Positions 43,892 through 52,346 of a DNA stretch of 64,000 nt are shown here, one piece after another. The position numbers and the translations under genes are program-made. The stretch comes from SZUA-545 sp050297855 (GTDB lineage: Bacteria > Campylobacterota > Campylobacteria > Campylobacterales > SZUA-545): contig JBNKTC010000004.1 of NCBI GenBank assembly GCA_050297855.1, positions 138,249-202,248 of the forward strand, given 5' to 3'. Under the pieces are notes generated by a model. The model was not told where the DNA came from. It saw only the letters and a program-made list of their open reading frames with translations, and made no database searches. Position 1 is the stretch's first letter, and every line of letters starts with the position of its first letter.

Positions 43892-44905
43892 ATGAAGACG
43901 CTGTTGGTTACCGGCTGTGCCGGTTTTATCGGTTCGAATTTTGTTCCGTATTTGCTGGAGACATATGAGCAGTACCGTGTGGTGAACCTGGATCTACTGA
44001 CTTATGCCGGTGATAGGGGCAATCTCCGTGAGGTCGAAGAGTGTTCTCGTTATACGTTTGTCCAGGGGGATATTTGTGACCGTCTCCTGGTCGAGTCGCT
44101 TTTTAAAAAATACGATATCCGCGGAGTGATACATTTTGCGGCAGAGAGTCATGTCGATAACTCTATCAGTGATCCGGAATCCTTTATCCGGACCAATGTC
44201 AACGGCACTTTCGTTCTGCTAAACTGCGCAAAAAACCATTGGCTCAAATCGCCCTTTGACTATAAAGACGAGTACCGGGGATGCCGTTTCCACCATATTT
44301 CGACCGATGAGGTGTACGGTACGCTCGGGACAACGGGTCTTTTTACCGAGTCCTCTCCCTATGCCCCCAACTCTCCTTACGCAGCGTCAAAAGCTTCCAG
44401 CGATATGATCGTCCGAAGTTATCACCATACGTATGGACTGGATACGGTGATCACCAACTGCTCCAATAACTACGGCCCCAAACAGCATGAGGAGAAACTG
44501 ATCCCCAAGATCATCAAAAATGCATTGGACGGCCGGGCGATACCCATATACGGGGACGGTGAGAATATCCGGGACTGGCTTTTTGTCAGGGATCACTGCA
44601 GAGGGATCGACAAAGTGTTCCATAGGGGACAAAGCGGTGAGACCTATAATATCGGCGGGAAAAACGAGCGGAGCAATAACGAAATCGCCCGGACGGTGTG
44701 TGAAATCCTGGATGAGGCTGCACCCCGGACGTCGGGCAGCTATAAAGAGCTGATCACCTATGTCTCCGACAGGCCCGGACACGACCGGCGCTATGCTATC
44801 GATGCGACGAAGATTGAAAACGAACTCGGCTGGCTGGCCGATGAAACCTTTGAAAGCGGCATCAGGAAGACGGTAGCCTGGTATGTGGAGAAGTACAATG
44901 GGTAA
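43892..44905 (+). CDS. rmlB: dTDP-glucose 4,6-dehydratase
   Basis: A 337-residue enzyme giving dTDP-4-keto-6-deoxyglucose. NAD-binding GCAGFIGSNF (8-17), the catalytic Thr138-Asp139-Glu140 in STDEVYG, Tyr163 and Lys167 in SPYAASKASSD, and NNYGPKQHEEKLIP. All are in place. rmlC and rmlD, needed for rhamnose, are missing from the operon. Instead WecE, which aminates the same 4-keto sugar, lies further down, so the product is more likely a 4-amino-4,6-dideoxy sugar. The end overlaps the WbqC-like gene by eight bases. Confidence 0.95.
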   Translation: MKTLLVTGCAGFIGSNFVPYLLETYEQYRVVNLDLLTYAGDRGNLREVEECSRYTFVQGDICDRLLVESLFKKYDIRGVIHFAAESHVDNSISDPESFIRTNVNGTFVLLNCAKNHWLKSPFDYKDEYRGCRFHHISTDEVYGTLGTTGLFTESSPYAPNSPYAASKASSDMIVRSYHHTYGLDTVITNCSNNYGPKQHEEKLIPKIIKNALDGRAIPIYGDGENIRDWLFVRDHCRGIDKVFHRGQSGETYNIGGKNERSNNEIARTVCEILDEAAPRTSGSYKELITYVSDRPGHDRRYAIDATKIENELGWLADETFESGIRKTVAWYVEKYNG

Positions 44906-45602
44906 GCGTATCGCCATCCTTCAATCAAACTATATCCCATGGAAAGGGTATTTTGACCTGATTAACATGGTGGACGAGTTTATCCTCTATGACGATATGC
45001 AGTATACGCGAAGGGACTGGCGCAACCGCAACAAGATCAAGACGCCCGACGGCCTGAAATGGCTGACGATCCCGGTGGAGGTAAAGGGTAAATATTTCCA
45101 GTCCATCCGGGACACAAAGATATCCGATCCGGAATGGGGGAGGAAGCATTGGCAGACGATCCGCTATAATTATGCAAAAGCGCCCTTCTTTTCAGAATTT
45201 TCGGAACGCTTTGAAGCCCTTTACCTTGATAATGAAGAGGTATATCTGAGCAAAGTGAACCACCAGTTTATTATGACAGTCAATGATATCCTCGGGATCA
45301 CGACTCCCATCCATTGGTCAGACGAATTCGTACTGCGTGAGGGGAAAAGCGAACGCCTGCTTGGGATCTGCCAGGATTGCGGAGCAACGGAATATTTAAG
45401 CGGCCCCGCGGCCCAGGGCTACCTGGATGAAACACTGTTTCAAGAGTCCGGTATCGACGTCTCCTGGATGGATTATTCGGGATACCGGGAATATCCGCAG
45501 CTTTTCCCGCCCTTTGAACACGGGGTTACGATCCTGGACCTGCTTTTTAATATGGGATATGAGAGTAGAGATTATATGAAAAGTTTTGGAGAGATGCGTT
45601 GA
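44898..45602 (+). CDS. WbqC-family protein
   Basis: A 234-residue protein that starts with the WbqC landmark IAILQSNYIPWKGYFDLIN and continues DEFILYDDMQYTRRDWRNRN, KWLTIPV, and a terminal GVTILDLLFNMG. WbqC-like proteins occur in many O-antigen and capsule loci, often beside aminotransferases and acyltransferases; their reaction is not settled. The conserved histidine- and tyrosine-rich start suggests an enzyme rather than a structural role. ATG 44898 overlaps the rmlB stop, and its own end overlaps the TTG start of the next gene by four bases. Confidence 0.85.
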   Translation: MGKRIAILQSNYIPWKGYFDLINMVDEFILYDDMQYTRRDWRNRNKIKTPDGLKWLTIPVEVKGKYFQSIRDTKISDPEWGRKHWQTIRYNYAKAPFFSEFSERFEALYLDNEEVYLSKVNHQFIMTVNDILGITTPIHWSDEFVLREGKSERLLGICQDCGATEYLSGPAAQGYLDETLFQESGIDVSWMDYSGYREYPQLFPPFEHGVTILDLLFNMGYESRDYMKSFGEMR

Positions 45603-46528
45603 GACTATCCATTGTTACGACACTGTACCGTTCTTCCGAATACATCGAGGCCTTTTACCGGCGTATTTCCGAAGAAGCCCAAAAGATCACCCACGCGTAC
45701 GAGATCATCTTGGTTGATGATGGTTCCCCGGATGACTCGCTTCGCAAAGCCGTCAATATCGCTGACCGCGACTCCCGTGTCAAAGTTGTCGAACTCTCGA
45801 GGAATTTCGGTCATCACAAGGCGATTATGACGGGTCTTGCCCAGGCAGACGGGGAGTATATCTTCCTGATTGACTCGGACCTGGAAGAGGAGCCGGAGCT
45901 GCTGGGAGCATTTTGGCAGACGATGCAGGACTCCGACGGTGTCGACATGGTCTACGGTGTCCAGGAGGTACGTAAAGGCGGTCTCTTCGAACGCTGGAAC
46001 GGGCAGCTCTTTTACAAGCTCTTTAACTATTTCAGCGAAGTCAAGATCCCCAAAAACTTTTTAACGGTCCGTCTGATGAAACGGTACTATGTGGAGAATC
46101 TGTTGCGCTTTACGGAAAAAGAGTTCATTTTCAGTATCGTCAATATACTTAACGGTTTTCGCGTACAGGAAAAAACCGTTGCCAAGCTCTCCATCAGCCC
46201 GACTACCTATACATGGCGGAAAAAGATCCGGCTTCTGGTCGATGCCGTCACCTCGTCGACGGCAAAACCTTTGTGGATGGTCTTTAATTTCGGGATCGGT
46301 GTGACGACGTTTTCTATCGTATTCATCCTTTACCTTGTCGGAAGGAAACTCTTTTACGGGATCGGGGTCGACGGCTGGACATCGGTCATGGTGACAGTAT
46401 TCTTTTTCGGTGGGGTGATTATCCTGTTCCTGGGTATCATCGGGATCTATCTTTCAAAAATTTTTGTCGAGGTCAAGAACAGGCCGTTCTCAATCATTAG
46501 ACATATCTACCAAAAAGAGGACGTATGA
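45599..46528 (+). CDS. GtrB/CsbB-like polyprenyl-phosphate glycosyltransferase
   Basis: A 309-residue family 2 glycosyltransferase. The DPM1-like core has IILVDDGSPDDS (37-47), LSRNFGHHKAIMTGL, and the metal-binding Asp92-Ser93-Asp94 in IDSDLEEEP. Two C-terminal transmembrane helices (about 224-246 and 262-285) lead into IGIYLSKIFVEVKNRP, the typical GtrB/CsbB end. Such enzymes load a single sugar onto undecaprenyl phosphate for use outside the inner membrane. In this operon the likely donor is the dTDP-4-amino sugar made by RmlA-RmlB-WecE (inference). It starts at TTG 45599 with GGAGA ahead, overlapping the WbqC stop. Confidence 0.88.
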   Translation: MRLSIVTTLYRSSEYIEAFYRRISEEAQKITHAYEIILVDDGSPDDSLRKAVNIADRDSRVKVVELSRNFGHHKAIMTGLAQADGEYIFLIDSDLEEEPELLGAFWQTMQDSDGVDMVYGVQEVRKGGLFERWNGQLFYKLFNYFSEVKIPKNFLTVRLMKRYYVENLLRFTEKEFIFSIVNILNGFRVQEKTVAKLSISPTTYTWRKKIRLLVDAVTSSTAKPLWMVFNFGIGVTTFSIVFILYLVGRKLFYGIGVDGWTSVMVTVFFFGGVIILFLGIIGIYLSKIFVEVKNRPFSIIRHIYQKEDV

Positions 46529-47184
46529 AAGAGCTGGTGATCTTTGGTATCGGGGAGCAGGCGGAAGTCGCATTTTACTATTTTGACAATCACTCGGAGT
46601 ATACGGTAACGGCTTTCTGCGTCGATAGCGGATATATGACAAAATCCGAGTTGTTTGGCAGGCCGGTTGTCGCTTTTGAGACCCTTGGGGAGCAATATCC
46701 TCCCGAAGAGTATGCACTCTTTGTCGCTATAGGCTACTCCAAAGTAAACAAAGTCCGGGAGGAGAAATATCTGGCTGCCAAGGCAAAAGGGTATGACCTC
46801 GCAAGTTATATCAGCAGTAAAGCGACACTTTACACCGATCTGATCGGTGAGAACTGCTTTATCCTCGAAGACAATACGATCCAGCCTTATGTGCGGATCG
46901 GCAACAACGTCACGCTTTGGAGCGGCAATCATATCGGACACCATGCCGTTATCGGGGATAACTGTTTTATTACCTCCCATGTGGTCGTTTCCGGGGGCGT
47001 CGAGGTCGGAAGAAACAGTTTTATCGGGGTCAATGCTACCTTGCGGGATCATATCCGGATCGGTGAGTCCAATGTGATCGGCGCAGGGGCTTTGATCCTG
47101 TCGGATACGTCGGAGAACCAGGTGTACATGGAAAAGGCCACCGATGCATCACGTGTTCCGAGCAACAGGTTAAGGGGTATATAG
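46525..47184 (+). CDS. PglD/NeuD-type sugar O/N-acyltransferase (hexapeptide repeat)
   Basis: A 219-residue protein with an N-terminal Rossmann-like domain (KELVIFGIGEQAEVAFYYF, 2-20) followed by left-handed beta-helix repeats (about 100-200: ENCFILEDNTIQPYVRIG, NNVTLWSGNHIGHHAVIGD, and so on). The histidine in SGNHIGHHAVIGD matches the catalytic base of PglD-like N-acetyltransferases. The natural task here is acylation of the 4-amino group of the sugar made by WecE (inference). It overlaps the upstream glycosyltransferase by four bases and abuts the next gene. Confidence 0.87.
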   Translation: MKELVIFGIGEQAEVAFYYFDNHSEYTVTAFCVDSGYMTKSELFGRPVVAFETLGEQYPPEEYALFVAIGYSKVNKVREEKYLAAKAKGYDLASYISSKATLYTDLIGENCFILEDNTIQPYVRIGNNVTLWSGNHIGHHAVIGDNCFITSHVVVSGGVEVGRNSFIGVNATLRDHIRIGESNVIGAGALILSDTSENQVYMEKATDASRVPSNRLRGI

Positions 47185-48000
47185 ATGAAAGAAGCGTATT
47201 ACGGAAACATAGAGCAAAAAACAACTGCACATGCAATGGACCTTAGGGTCGAAGAGATCCAAAACCTCGGCTTTACCATTGTGGAAGACGTTCTGGATGC
47301 AGGGGATCTGGTCCGCTGCAGGGAAAAAATCGATACCGTCTATGCGATGCAGGAAGAAGAGATGGGGGTTGCATACCTGGAGACGATCAAGGAAAAAGAT
47401 ATGTGCCGTCTGCCGCTTAAGTATGATGAGTTTTTTATCGATATGGCGATAAGAGAACCGGTACTGGAACTGGTCAAAGTCTTCTTGGGAGAGTATTTTA
47501 TACTCAACCTGCAAAACGCCATTATCAATACCTCCAGCGAGGTACATCACCAAAGCTCATGGCACCGGGACCTCCCTTACCAGAACTATACAATCAGCCG
47601 CCCCCTTGCCATTAATGCCCTTTTCTGTATCGACGACTTCTCCTATGAGAGCGGCGGGACGGTTGTCGTGCCGTATACGCACAAGATGGAAGTGCTTCCC
47701 TCGGACAGATATATCGAGAAACACCAGGTAACCGCCGAGGCTAAAGCCGGCTCGGTTATCGTCTTTGATTCGATGCTGTTTCACAAAGCAGGTTTTAACC
47801 ATTCGAATAACACCCGACGTGCCCTGAACCATATCTACACTACCCCGATCATGAAGCAGTTTTACGATATCCCGAAAGCCCTGGGCGGAAAATACGGGGA
47901 GGATCCGTTTTTATCCCAGTTGCTGGGATACACCTCCGCTACCCCTATGGATGACGTGGCATGGCGTCATCAACGTTACAAGCGGTTTTCGGATAGATGA
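47185..48000 (+). CDS. Phytanoyl-CoA dioxygenase-like iron/2-oxoglutarate oxygenase
   Basis: A 271-residue double-stranded beta-helix protein. The iron triad is His127 and Asp129 in SSWHRDLPYQ and His200 in DSMLFHKAGFNH; Arg211 or Arg212 in NNTRRALN should hold 2-oxoglutarate. These enzymes hydroxylate or rearrange small molecules or sugar-linked groups. In a glycan operon the probable role is tailoring of the amino sugar or its acyl group (inference). Its stop abuts a four-base overlap with the next gene (ATGA). A second, unrelated member occurs at 56904. Confidence 0.85.
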   Translation: MKEAYYGNIEQKTTAHAMDLRVEEIQNLGFTIVEDVLDAGDLVRCREKIDTVYAMQEEEMGVAYLETIKEKDMCRLPLKYDEFFIDMAIREPVLELVKVFLGEYFILNLQNAIINTSSEVHHQSSWHRDLPYQNYTISRPLAINALFCIDDFSYESGGTVVVPYTHKMEVLPSDRYIEKHQVTAEAKAGSVIVFDSMLFHKAGFNHSNNTRRALNHIYTTPIMKQFYDIPKALGGKYGEDPFLSQLLGYTSATPMDDVAWRHQRYKRFSDR

Positions 48001-49115
48001 TCCTGGAACATTGTGCGATCTGCGGTGCATCGGAGTCCCGGCTGGTCCTTGAACATCCCGATGCGATGGTATCAGACGGAAGAGAGATACCGCTGCCGAT
48101 AACAAAGGCTGCGTGTGTCGAATGCGGTGCTGTCAGAACATACGATATCGGTTTTCTTGGGGAGGAGCTGTATCGCCGGGAATATCGGTTGAATGTTTCC
48201 GACCATGATCCGATCTATGTCTATCGGAACGAAACGGTTAGAAGAAGCCGGCTTCACTATGAGTGGATCACTTCCCTGTGCGGGGAGCAGTTGGCAGGGA
48301 AAAAGAGTATTCTGGAGATCGGCTGCGGCAGCGGGTTGCTGATCGGTGAGTTCGAGTTGCCGGAAAAATACGGTATCGAGCCGAGCCGTGAGAGCTGTGA
48401 GCATGCCGGACAGCGTTGTGAAGCGACCAACTGTAGTTTTGAGGAGTTCCGGATAGAACGCAGTTACGATGTTCTTCTCTCCTGCTGTGTGCTCGAGCAT
48501 GTAGCCGACCCGGGTTCTTTTCTCGAGAAGGCACGCCGGATGATCGCTGATGACGGGATCATGATACTGGGCGTGCCGATCCAGGATAACACCAGTTATG
48601 ACGTCTTTTTTATCGACCATCTGCACCATTTTTACTACGACCATCTGGTCCGTCTGTTGGAACGGCATGGCTTTGACGTGCTCACGCATCAGATCGGCTA
48701 CAAATGTGAAAACTCCATCGCCTATCTTATTGCACAGAAGAGCGAAAAGAAGTTCAGGGATATTCCCTATATCGAAAATACCAATTTCGAATTTTTTCAG
48801 GGGATACTGGAGCGCTTCAACCGCTTTCTGGCGGATCACAGGGAGCGGAAGATGGTCGCGTTCGGGAATGGTGAATACTCGATGTTTTTTCAAATATATT
48901 CTGACGTAGCGCATTATGTACGATGCTATATCGATGACAAAAAAAACCGTCCGGATGTCGTTACCGTCGGAGAGGCTCTGGCAAACGGGGTCCTGGATGG
49001 AGGGCTATTGCTCATGCTCAACAACCCGGAGTATAATCTCTTTCTCAAAAAACGTTTTGAAGAGGTCGGGGATCTTGATATGTATTCGCCGATTACGGGT
49101 GATTATGTACGTTAA
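47997..49115 (+). CDS. SAM-dependent methyltransferase with N-terminal zinc-binding domain (C-methyltransferase-like)
   Basis: A 372-residue three-part protein. The N-terminus has a four-cysteine zinc site (Cys6 and Cys9 in CAIC; Cys40 and Cys43 in CVEC). The middle is a SAM-binding Rossmann domain (ILEIGCGSGLLIGEF, then VLLSCCVLEHVADPGSFL). The C-terminal part is a further Rossmann-like domain (KMVAFGNGEYSMFF, LLLMLNNPEYNLFL). This arrangement resembles deoxysugar C-methyltransferases (Methyltransf_13/11/14), which would add a branch methyl to a keto-sugar. An O- or N-methyl role is not excluded. The ATG overlaps the oxygenase stop by four bases. Confidence 0.82.
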   Translation: MILEHCAICGASESRLVLEHPDAMVSDGREIPLPITKAACVECGAVRTYDIGFLGEELYRREYRLNVSDHDPIYVYRNETVRRSRLHYEWITSLCGEQLAGKKSILEIGCGSGLLIGEFELPEKYGIEPSRESCEHAGQRCEATNCSFEEFRIERSYDVLLSCCVLEHVADPGSFLEKARRMIADDGIMILGVPIQDNTSYDVFFIDHLHHFYYDHLVRLLERHGFDVLTHQIGYKCENSIAYLIAQKSEKKFRDIPYIENTNFEFFQGILERFNRFLADHRERKMVAFGNGEYSMFFQIYSDVAHYVRCYIDDKKNRPDVVTVGEALANGVLDGGLLLMLNNPEYNLFLKKRFEEVGDLDMYSPITGDYVR

Positions 49116-49124
49116 AGGGAAGCG

Positions 49125-50027
49125 ATGAAATGGAAAAAACTCGGATGCCTGTTTCAGGCAGACCGGATCAACCCCTATATCCTCAGCCATGCGGCCAACC
49201 CGCTGGCTGTTCATCTTGAAGGCGATCTGTTTCGGGTCTTTTACAGCGGCCGCGACTGTGAGAACCGTTCGTCCGTAGCCTATGCCGATATTGATATCAT
49301 CACCCGCAAGGTGGTCGGTTACAGTACGACATGTTCGTTTATCCATGGGGATGCGGAGAGCTTCTATTCCCATGGTGTGAGTATAGGGAATACCTATCGT
49401 GTCGGGTCTGACGTGTATATGCTGTTCATGGGTTGGCAGATCAGGGGGAACGGACACTGGCGCGGGGATATCGGCCGGCTGAGACTGGAGGGGAACGAGA
49501 AACTTGTTTTGGACCCAGAAGAACCCTTTATGGGAAGCGATACGGAAGATCCGGTCAGCCTCTCCTATCCCTGGGTCATGGATGATGAGGGGATCTACAA
49601 GATGTGGTACGGCTCGACGATCACATGGGATGCGGGCAATGGGGAAATGCTGCATGTAATAAAATCGGCTACGTCCAAAGACGGTGAAACGTGGGAGAAG
49701 CATGGTGTCGCGATCCCTTATGAGCTGGGCGTTGCCCAGGCCTTTTCCCGGCCGACAGTTATCCGGGATGTACAGGGGTATCATATGTGGTTTTCGTACC
49801 GTTCGGGTGACGGGACAAAATACCGCATCGGCTATGCCCATAGCTTGGACGGAGAGTCGTGGGAACGCCATAGGGAGTCGGGTATCGATGTCGGCGATAC
49901 GGGATGGGACAGCGAAATGGTCTGTTACCCGTATGTATTCGATCATAAAGGCGAGCGCTATATGCTTTATAACGGAAACGGGCATGGAAAAACAGGGTTC
50001 GGACTTGCTGTAATGGAGAGGGAATAG
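49125..50027 (+). CDS. Five-bladed beta-propeller protein, GH43/GH32-like
   Basis: A 300-residue protein of repeating blades with aromatic landmarks: NPLAVHLEGDLFRVFYSGRD, VYMLFMGWQIRGNGHW, DDEGIYKMWYGSTITWD, GYHMWFSYRSGDGTKYRIG and GERYMLYNGNGHGKTGFG. The fold matches glycoside hydrolase families 32/43/62/130, but the catalytic acids cannot be assigned with certainty. There is no signal peptide, so it works in the cytoplasm, which is unusual for a glycosidase and suggests a phosphorylase or transferase role on a nucleotide or lipid-linked sugar. It starts nine bases after the methyltransferase with a ribosome-binding site AGGGAAGCG. Confidence 0.72.
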   Translation: MKWKKLGCLFQADRINPYILSHAANPLAVHLEGDLFRVFYSGRDCENRSSVAYADIDIITRKVVGYSTTCSFIHGDAESFYSHGVSIGNTYRVGSDVYMLFMGWQIRGNGHWRGDIGRLRLEGNEKLVLDPEEPFMGSDTEDPVSLSYPWVMDDEGIYKMWYGSTITWDAGNGEMLHVIKSATSKDGETWEKHGVAIPYELGVAQAFSRPTVIRDVQGYHMWFSYRSGDGTKYRIGYAHSLDGESWERHRESGIDVGDTGWDSEMVCYPYVFDHKGERYMLYNGNGHGKTGFGLAVMERE

Positions 50028-50396
50028 GTGTCGTATTTATATCTTTTGGGAACAGTGGTATTTACTGTTTACGGGCAGTTGATCATCAAGTGGAGGATCG
50101 GGATATACGGAGCCTTGCCTGACACCTTTTTCTCCAAAATACTCTTTTTGTTCAAACTCCTGCTTGATCCTTTTATCCTCAGCGGTTTTTTTGCCGCTTT
50201 TATCGCATCATTTTTTTGGATGGCAGCCATGACACGGTTTGATGTCAGTTATGCTTATCCGATTATTGTCGGCGGGTTGGTGATCTTTACAAGTTTCTTT
50301 GCCATCCTTTTTTTAAAAGAGCCGGTCAGCCTGATGAAGGTTGCCGGCCTGGTATTGATCGTAGCGGGAATCTATTTGCTGGGGCGAGGGGCTTGA
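50028..50396 (+). CDS. EmrE/SMR-like four-helix membrane transporter
   Basis: A 122-residue protein with four transmembrane helices (about 2-20, 40-65, 70-92 and 98-118). It opens YLYLLGTVVFTVYGQLIIKWR and carries FDVSYAYPIIVGGLVIFTS, like EamA/SMR-type proteins in polysaccharide loci. The ArnE/ArnF pair of this type is thought to flip undecaprenyl-phosphate-arabinosamine. Here it is the best candidate to flip the sugar loaded on polyprenyl phosphate by the GtrB-like enzyme (inference). It starts with GTG immediately after the propeller stop, and its stop overlaps the next ATG. Confidence 0.85.
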   Translation: MSYLYLLGTVVFTVYGQLIIKWRIGIYGALPDTFFSKILFLFKLLLDPFILSGFFAAFIASFFWMAAMTRFDVSYAYPIIVGGLVIFTSFFAILFLKEPVSLMKVAGLVLIVAGIYLLGRGA

Positions 50397-51217
50397 TGAT
50401 AACGCGGGAATATGATGAAGCTGACGGTATCAAAATTTTCGACCATGAAGTAGCTGAAGATCATGCCGATTATAACGCCAAGGGCTTGGATAACCTTTAT
50501 GACGCAGAGGAGAAGCACTTCTGGTTTATTGCCCGGAAAGAGTTTATTTTTCAAAATATGCAGCGGTTTATCCATGATAAGGGCGACCTTATCGAAATAG
50601 GGGCCGGTACGGGTAATGTAGCACGCTATCTTAGGGAGAACGGCTATCATAACATTTCCGTCGGTGAGATGCATATGAACGGTCTGCGATATGCAAAAGA
50701 GTACGGTATTGAAAAGTGTTATCAGTTTGATCTGCTCAAGACCCCTTTTGAAGCGGAGTTTGATACGGTGTGCCTTTTTGATGTGCTGGAGCATATTAAT
50801 GAGGATAACAAGGCGTTGAGCAGTGTCTATAAGATGTTAAAAAATGAAGGCTCCGTCGTCATAACGGTTCCTGCTCACGGCTGGCTCTGGAATAGGGATG
50901 ACAGGATCGCCGGTCATAAAAGAAGGTATACGAAAAAAGTCTTAACGGAGTTACTGGAACGGTCAGGCTTTGAGACGGTTACGGCCAGATATTTCTTTAT
51001 AAGTATCCTTCCCCTGCTTTTGTTGCGGCGTTTTGTTAATGGCGATGACGGCAGTCAGATTAGGAAGGAAGAGTATTCCCATGACATTACGATCAACCGT
51101 TTTTTGAACGGGGTGTTGTTAGGGATATCGAGATTGGAAAACAAGATTAATCGTTTCATACCGAATATCATGGGTGGAAGCATATTAATAATAGCGAGGA
51201 AACGTGATACCGTTTAA
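50396..51217 (+). CDS. SAM-dependent methyltransferase with hydrophobic tail segment
   Basis: A 273-residue class I methyltransferase. SAM-binding motif LIEIGAGTGNVARYLRENG (about 64-82), acidic motif DTVCLFDVLEHINEDN, and a strand SVVITVPAHGWLWNRDD. The region YFFISILPLLLLRRF (about 200-214) looks like a membrane-contact segment, so the substrate may be a lipid-linked sugar. It belongs to the UbiE/UbiG-like type; the exact acceptor cannot be predicted. ATG 50396 shares a base with the EmrE-like stop, and the end overlaps the WecE GTG by 14 bases. Confidence 0.85.
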   Translation: MITREYDEADGIKIFDHEVAEDHADYNAKGLDNLYDAEEKHFWFIARKEFIFQNMQRFIHDKGDLIEIGAGTGNVARYLRENGYHNISVGEMHMNGLRYAKEYGIEKCYQFDLLKTPFEAEFDTVCLFDVLEHINEDNKALSSVYKMLKNEGSVVITVPAHGWLWNRDDRIAGHKRRYTKKVLTELLERSGFETVTARYFFISILPLLLLRRFVNGDDGSQIRKEEYSHDITINRFLNGVLLGISRLENKINRFIPNIMGGSILIIARKRDTV

Positions 51218-52346
51218 TAAAGTTTCCCATGTCGGGAAGGAAGCCCTGTATGTACAGGAGGCGATAGAGAGTTCACATCTATCTGGAGACGGTCCTTTTA
51301 GCAAAAAATGTCATACATGGTTTGAGCAGGCATTGGGATGCAAAAAAACACTGCTGACCCCTTCATGCACTCACGCCCTGGAGATGGCCGCTATCCTGGC
51401 GGATATACAACCGGGGGATGAGGTAATCATGCCGTCGTATACTTTCGTATCGACTGCCAATGCATTTGTTTTACGAGGGGCTACGATTGTTTTTGTCGAT
51501 ATCCGTCCCGATACCATGAACATCGACGAAATGCGGATAGAAGCGGCGATCACCGCAAAGACAAAGGCAATCGTCCCGGTCCATTATGCCGGTGTCGCGT
51601 GCGAGATGGATACGATCATGTCCATAGCAACACGACACGGCCTTTTCGTGATCGAAGATGCGGCGCAGGGCATGATGTCCAGCTACAAGGGAAAGCCGCT
51701 GGGGACGATAGGACACCTGGGTGCATACAGTTTTCACGAGACGAAAAACTATACCAGCGGCGGGGAAGGGGGACTTTTGATTATCAACGACCCACGATTT
51801 TCCGAACGGGCCGAGATCATACGTGAGAAGGGTACGAACAGAAGCCAGTTCCTAAACGGGATGGTGGATAAATACAGCTGGGTAGATATCGGAAGCAGTT
51901 ATCTTCCCAATGAGCTGAGCGCGGCCTATCTCTGGGGACAGCTTGAGGTTGCGGATGAGATCAACAGACGGCGTTTAGCATTGTGGGATACGTATTATGA
52001 ACGTCTGAAACCGCTGGAGGATGCCGGAGTGATCACGCTGCCAACACTCCCGGAAGGGTGCCGCCACAATGCCCATATGTTTTATATTAAGGTGGCAGAC
52101 ATAACGGAGAGAAGTACCTTGATAGATTTTCTAAAGAAGAAGGGGATCGCGGCCGTGTTCCACTATATCCCGCTTCACTCCAGCACAGCCGGAGTGCGTT
52201 TTGGACGCTTTTCAGAAGATGAACGGTACACGACCGCTGAGAGCGAACGCCTGCTGCGCCTTCCGATGTACGCCGGATTGACACATGAAGAAGTTCTCTC
52301 CGTGACCAATGCAGTGACGATGTTCTACCAAAGTCGCGAGCGATGA
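51204..52346 (+). CDS. wecE: dTDP-4-amino-4,6-dideoxygalactose transaminase
   Basis: A 380-residue PLP aminotransferase that is visibly very close to E. coli WecE (RffA): PFNKVSHVGKEAL start, LLTPSCTHALEMAA, GDEVIMPSYTFVSTANAFVL, VPVHYAGVACEMDTIM, and the PLP lysine Lys181 in FHETKNYTSGGEGG. It turns dTDP-4-keto-6-deoxyglucose into dTDP-4-amino-4,6-dideoxygalactose, with glutamate as donor. With rmlA and rmlB in the same operon, this route is complete. No wecD gene is present, so the hexapeptide acyltransferase could add the acyl group. The start is GTG with GAGGA ahead; the end overlaps the YfhO-like gene by four bases. Confidence 0.95.
   Translation: MIPFNKVSHVGKEALYVQEAIESSHLSGDGPFSKKCHTWFEQALGCKKTLLTPSCTHALEMAAILADIQPGDEVIMPSYTFVSTANAFVLRGATIVFVDIRPDTMNIDEMRIEAAITAKTKAIVPVHYAGVACEMDTIMSIATRHGLFVIEDAAQGMMSSYKGKPLGTIGHLGAYSFHETKNYTSGGEGGLLIINDPRFSERAEIIREKGTNRSQFLNGMVDKYSWVDIGSSYLPNELSAAYLWGQLEVADEINRRRLALWDTYYERLKPLEDAGVITLPTLPEGCRHNAHMFYIKVADITERSTLIDFLKKKGIAAVFHYIPLHSSTAGVRFGRFSEDERYTTAESERLLRLPMYAGLTHEEVLSVTNAVTMFYQSRER

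Noticed and set aside
43022..44905. Rhamnose pathway from rmlA and rmlB
   Set aside because: rmlC and rmlD are absent from the operon and wecE is present, which fits a 4-amino-4,6-dideoxy sugar better.
49005..49985. Minus-strand frame of 326 codons opposite the propeller gene
   Set aside because: The forward product has repeated propeller blades and sits in a tightly spaced operon, so the reverse frame is a shadow.
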